From assembly GCA_963839475.1 (NCBI GenBank), contig CAWIVH010000018.1, positions 310,001-374,000 on the forward strand: 64,000 nucleotides of DNA. The letters run 5' to 3'. This DNA is from CAWIVH01 sp963839475. GTDB lineage: Bacteria > Acidobacteriota > UBA6911. Made by a program: the position numbers and the translations under genes. A model generated the notes under the pieces. That model was not told the origin of the DNA and searched no databases. It worked only from the letters and a program-made list of their open reading frames with translations. This document shows, piece by piece, positions 60,768-64,000 of the stretch. Position 1 is the stretch's first letter. Every line of letters starts with the position of its first letter.

Positions 60768-62273
60768 CTATTGTCGCACCGCAGGCTTGAGAGTCCAAGC
60801 CTGGAGACGCGCCTGTTCCATAATGGCAGGCGAGTGGAATCCTTCAGGAAAAATAATCCATCCCCAAAGTTCGGCAGAATCCTTCGTCACATGTCGCTCG
60901 GCGGTTACCTTCCCCGTGCGGTAAGTTACATTTTGCGGTGGCAGTCCACCGCCGGCAAGCTCCTCGATGACCGCGGACAGCGTCGCGAGAAAATCGCCCG
61001 GCGACATCGAATAAGCTCCCATCCACACTTCACTTGGCACACGTCCATGATCCCTGCAATAGCGGCTTACATCCAGGACCGCCGCGGCAAAAGCGGGCCA
61101 GGAAATATCGGCCGCCGCACGGTTCCCGCGAGACGGCTCATAGGACCTTGCCGGACCTTCAAGGAAACCAAACCCCGTTGAGGATGGAACTGAACCGCGC
61201 TCCAGGTATCGTTTGGTGAATTCCACCAGCAAACTGAACGTCTCGGATCCAGACAGCCAGATGGAGCCGGACCGGACATATCCAATTTCTTTCCGAGTCG
61301 ACGCTGCAATCTCCCGGGTTTCGGAGGGATTGAAGGTGCGGCCGCTGGCCCGGTCGGCGTAAACCTGCTGAAGTTCTGCAATGGTCTTAAAGGCGACACC
61401 GGGCTCGTTTTTTAGAAAACGGATATACTCCTCAAAATCCTGGAAGCTTTTTTCAATCGCGGCTCCCGGTTTCATGGGCGGCTGTTTCCACAGGTCCGGC
61501 GGCGGGTTGTTCCCGCGCTTGAAATTCACGCCGTCCCAAAACTCGGCGTGGACGAATTCGCAGGGGTGATAATAAATGCTGATGGTCCCGCCCCCAGCCG
61601 AGCGCAAGCTTTCGGACGTTCGGCGAAAGGCGTCCTTGGCCCGGGTCAGACTTTCACCGCCCGCCAGTTCCATACGGGTGACGTATTTCCCCAGATTGAA
61701 AATATTCAACAGACCGCCATAATAAAAAGGCTGGGAATTCAGGCCGACGTGGCCTGCTTCATCCAGGTAGGCGAGGATCCCCATTCTTCGCAGCGCCGGA
61801 TAGGCTTGCGGTGCCCAGGAACTGCCTGGCTGCCCATAGCATACGGGAGCAGTACGGAAGATCCTCACAACGTCAAGTTCGCCCGGACGCTCGCGGCTCC
61901 AGAATTCCGCGATGCCATCCTCCCAGCCGGAGTTCTGCAGGTAGACAGCGACGGTTGGCTGTCGGGAGTGAAAGTCCGTGTGGTAGCCGATTTCATGTTT
62001 CTGCAATGCCCGGATCACATCGATCCGCCCGCGGCGTTCCAGAACCCTGGCCTTCTCGCCGACCATTTTAAAAGTCCCCTTCACCTCGAGGCGCGTCAGG
62101 ATTTCGGCCAGGCGTTTGGCGGCATCGTCACTCTGAGGCAGGATATAATCTTCCGTATCGAACCAGAGGGTGATGTAAACGGGCGGCGTTCCACCCTGCT
62201 CCCGGGCCGGCAACTGCACGGCAGGAAAAAGAAACGAGCAGATTACGCACGCGAGCAGCCCTTTTCTGATCAT
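60768..62273 (-). CDS. Exported polysaccharide deacetylase-like protein
   Basis: 501 residues from ATG 62273, preceded by AAAGGAGGAG; a longer frame lacks that. Signal peptide ~1-24. The N-terminal half looks like the NodB/CE4 barrel: VYITLWFDTEDYI with the catalytic-base Asp pair, EIGYHTDFHSRQP with the H-x3-H-like site, and RTAPVCYGQPGSSWAPQAYP, though no perfect HSxxHP motif is present, so activity is uncertain. The C-terminal half is unlike known domains and has YRTGKVTAERHVTKDSAE near its end. It may remove acetyl groups from a glycan. It ends the operon before the macrodomain gene. Confidence 0.65.
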   Translation of the reverse strand: MIRKGLLACVICSFLFPAVQLPAREQGGTPPVYITLWFDTEDYILPQSDDAAKRLAEILTRLEVKGTFKMVGEKARVLERRGRIDVIRALQKHEIGYHTDFHSRQPTVAVYLQNSGWEDGIAEFWSRERPGELDVVRIFRTAPVCYGQPGSSWAPQAYPALRRMGILAYLDEAGHVGLNSQPFYYGGLLNIFNLGKYVTRMELAGGESLTRAKDAFRRTSESLRSAGGGTISIYYHPCEFVHAEFWDGVNFKRGNNPPPDLWKQPPMKPGAAIEKSFQDFEEYIRFLKNEPGVAFKTIAELQQVYADRASGRTFNPSETREIAASTRKEIGYVRSGSIWLSGSETFSLLVEFTKRYLERGSVPSSTGFGFLEGPARSYEPSRGNRAAADISWPAFAAAVLDVSRYCRDHGRVPSEVWMGAYSMSPGDFLATLSAVIEELAGGGLPPQNVTYRTGKVTAERHVTKDSAELWGWIIFPEGFHSPAIMEQARLQAWTLKPAVRQ

Positions 62274-62435
62274 CGCAACTCCTCCTTTCCCACAAAACTC
62301 CGCTGATGACGGCTTTGTCCTGCTCGTGTTTTTCGCACATCTGGATACTGCAACTCTGGGCGGCGGATTCTGCATCATATACCAGGCACCTGCCATAGGG
62401 TCCGCAGCCGCGTTTCAGGCCGGCCTGGAAAATGT

Positions 62436-64000
62436 TCATTTCAGGCGAAGCTTCAGGATCGTCAGGGAGTGTGCTGGAAAAACGTAGCTGTATCCTGCTT
62501 TCATTGCCTGCAAATTGATATTCTTGACCACAGGCCGAACCACGTTGTCCTTACCGAACGTGTGGACTGCTTTCAAGTCGGTACTGTTCATTTGCCAGAT
62601 ATCGGCTGCCGGCTGCAGGTCGCCGGTCTGATTTTCAATCTGGGCGCGGATATCCTGTTTTTCGCTGCGATTCAGGACGTTCAGATAAACAAATCCACCT
62701 TTGCGATCCAAGGTGCAGGATGTGTCGAGGTAGTTGAGCGCCGGACGCCCGCCCACATTGTACATCGGGGACGAAACCCAGAGATCCAGCGCTGTGTTGC
62801 CTTTCTGTTTGGCGTATTCAGCGATCGGGAAGAATATCGGCTGCAGAAAAAGCCCGTTTTTGTTGGTGAAAATCGGTGCTATGACATTCACGATCTGAGC
62901 CAGGTTGGCCATTTTCACGATATGAGCATGACGGATGAACGAATTGAAGAACATCCCCATCGCCAGCGCATCCTCGTAGTTATAAACTTCCTCGAGCCGC
63001 GTCCTCCCGGTGTCGAATTCGGAGCCGCCCCGGGCCCGGTACCAGACGTTCCACTCATCGTAGGCGATGTATATGGGCTTCGGATTCGGCCTGCCTGACT
63101 GCGCCGCTTTGATGAGCCCCTCCACCACCTCTATCCGGTGATCGATATCCTGGGATGCCCCCAGGAATTTTTCAAAATTGTTGTCGCGGTTTCCAATGTA
63201 GGTGTGCAGGGAAATATAGTCGACATCATTTTTGAGCCGGTCGAGAACTGTCCGGTTCCAGGAAATCCAGTCGGCATTGGCACCAAAATTGCTGGATCCG
63301 GAGGCAATCAACTTGATCGAAGCGTCGGCCCGGCGCATCGCTTTCGCTGCCTCGAGGGCGAATTTGGTGTAGTCTTCCACATTTTTGTGACCCAGCTGCC
63401 ACGGGCCATCGATTTCGTTCCCCAATCCCCAATATTTGACGCCGTAGGGTTTCTCGTGTCCGTTCCTGGAACGCATCTCCGACCAGTAGGTTTTTCTGGG
63501 CTCGTTGCAATACTCAACCCACTGGCGCGCCTCTTCAACGGTACCCAGTCCTGCATTGATGCAGATATAGGGCTCCAACCCGGCGCGTTCGCAATAGCGA
63601 AGGAATTCATCAGTTCCGAAGCGGTTCGATTCCAGATCGCCCCAGGCCTGATCGGGACGTACCGGGCGCAGTTCTTTGGGGCCGATACCGTCTTTCCAAT
63701 TATATCCCGACACGAAATTGCCACCGGGATAGCGCAGGATTGTCACCCCCAGCTCACGCACCGCTTGCATAACATCTTTGCGATAACCTTCGGGGTCCGA
63801 GAGCGGACTCCCCTCCTCGTACAATCCTCCATAAATACAGCGTCCCAGATGCTCGGCAAAGTTCCCGAAAATGTGCGGGTGAACATCCCCAATGACCCGT
63901 TCTACATCAATTTTGATCCGGGCCTGGGCAGGATCAGTTTGAGCGGTCGAAAACGGACCCATGGAAGCAGCAAGAACAAGGAGGGCGGCAGTGACAAATT
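62436..64000 (-). CDS. GH51 alpha-L-arabinofuranosidase (5' partial)
   Basis: The frame runs off the right edge; just before the ATG at 63962 it encodes AALLVLAAS, a signal-peptide core, so the start is outside. The barrel has GH51 motifs: IYGGLYEE, LRYPGGNFVSGYNW, GLGNEIDG with the catalytic acid/base glutamate and YDEWNVWY with the nucleophile glutamate. A C-terminal beta-sandwich follows (YVFPAHSLTILKLRL). It should release arabinose from arabinan or arabinoxylan outside the cytoplasm. It supports plant-polysaccharide use together with the sulfatase and KDG-type kinase. Confidence 0.93.
   Translation of the reverse strand, partial: FVTAALLVLAASMGPFSTAQTDPAQARIKIDVERVIGDVHPHIFGNFAEHLGRCIYGGLYEEGSPLSDPEGYRKDVMQAVRELGVTILRYPGGNFVSGYNWKDGIGPKELRPVRPDQAWGDLESNRFGTDEFLRYCERAGLEPYICINAGLGTVEEARQWVEYCNEPRKTYWSEMRSRNGHEKPYGVKYWGLGNEIDGPWQLGHKNVEDYTKFALEAAKAMRRADASIKLIASGSSNFGANADWISWNRTVLDRLKNDVDYISLHTYIGNRDNNFEKFLGASQDIDHRIEVVEGLIKAAQSGRPNPKPIYIAYDEWNVWYRARGGSEFDTGRTRLEEVYNYEDALAMGMFFNSFIRHAHIVKMANLAQIVNVIAPIFTNKNGLFLQPIFFPIAEYAKQKGNTALDLWVSSPMYNVGGRPALNYLDTSCTLDRKGGFVYLNVLNRSEKQDIRAQIENQTGDLQPAADIWQMNSTDLKAVHTFGKDNVVRPVVKNINLQAMKAGYSYVFPAHSLTILKLRLK

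Overview
The window reads as chromosomal DNA of an uncultured or little-studied bacterium, most likely Acidobacteriota. This is an inference. It rests on a left-edge protein of the acidobacterial 'VWFA-related' type, on exported beta-sandwich proteins of a style common in that phylum (51400-52275, 58176-58571), on a G+C content that looks moderately high, and on many short exported proteins with unusual domain mixtures. No rRNA, tRNA, CRISPR array, prophage or intact transposase was found.

Layout. 1-8903: VWA protein, a fused NfnA-NfnB ferredoxin:NADP transhydrogenase, a rubrerythrin-like protein, a D-cysteine desulfhydrase-like PLP enzyme, then FeoB and a DtxR-type regulator with a C-terminal FeoA domain. 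9012-17176 (minus strand): a copper P-type ATPase with YHS and HMBD domains, a two-gene iron-sulfur molybdoenzyme (catalytic subunit plus a ferredoxin-NrfD fusion), and an HD-GYP response regulator. 17327-20571: a ParB-like gene coupled to a spore-photoproduct-lyase-like radical SAM gene, then an exported TPR protein. 20654-24818 (minus): Tat-exported sulfatase, FG-GAP protein, BNR/sialidase-like protein and an exported protein with two YHS-like repeats. 25465-31945: threonine dehydratase-like enzyme, an exported DUF2911-like protein, a MITE-like element, a zinc alcohol dehydrogenase, a DUF4198-S9 peptidase fusion and a small membrane protein. 32192-36857: KDG-type sugar kinase, TIM-barrel isomerase, large FG-GAP protein and an exported methyltransferase. 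36908-43869 (minus): M14 peptidase, prolyl-tRNA synthetase and a two-subunit molybdenum hydroxylase. 44096-50878: ygeY-ygeW on plus, then a CoA-transferase, alanine dehydrogenase and a TMTC-like membrane protein on minus. 50974-55320 (plus): a broken propeller gene followed by five small genes. 55500-64000: SMP-30 lactonase, FucP-type symporter, exported proteins, heme A synthase, macrodomain protein, CE4-like protein and an arabinofuranosidase running off the right edge.

Taken together, the genes suggest a heterotroph that degrades plant-type or host-type polysaccharide (sulfatase, arabinofuranosidase, KDG kinase, SMP-30 lactonase, fucose-type symporter) and peptides (S9, M14, zincin). It has both anaerobic-style redox genes (Nfn, rubrerythrin, FeoB, YgeY/YgeW) and one aerobic-respiration gene (heme A synthase).

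The most unusual material is between genes. There is a 272-bp element with 32-bp near-perfect terminal inverted repeats (27121-27392). Two copies of a structured 'CGGGGAC...GTCCCCG' element are present, one of which supplies the last codons of a gene. A dispersed family of short AT-rich repeats (core AAATGACGAATTACGAATG) supplies the stop codons of at least two genes. The best functional candidates for follow-up are the molybdoenzyme without a Tat signal, the ParB-SPL pair and the shortened ygeY-ygeW locus facing a molybdenum hydroxylase.
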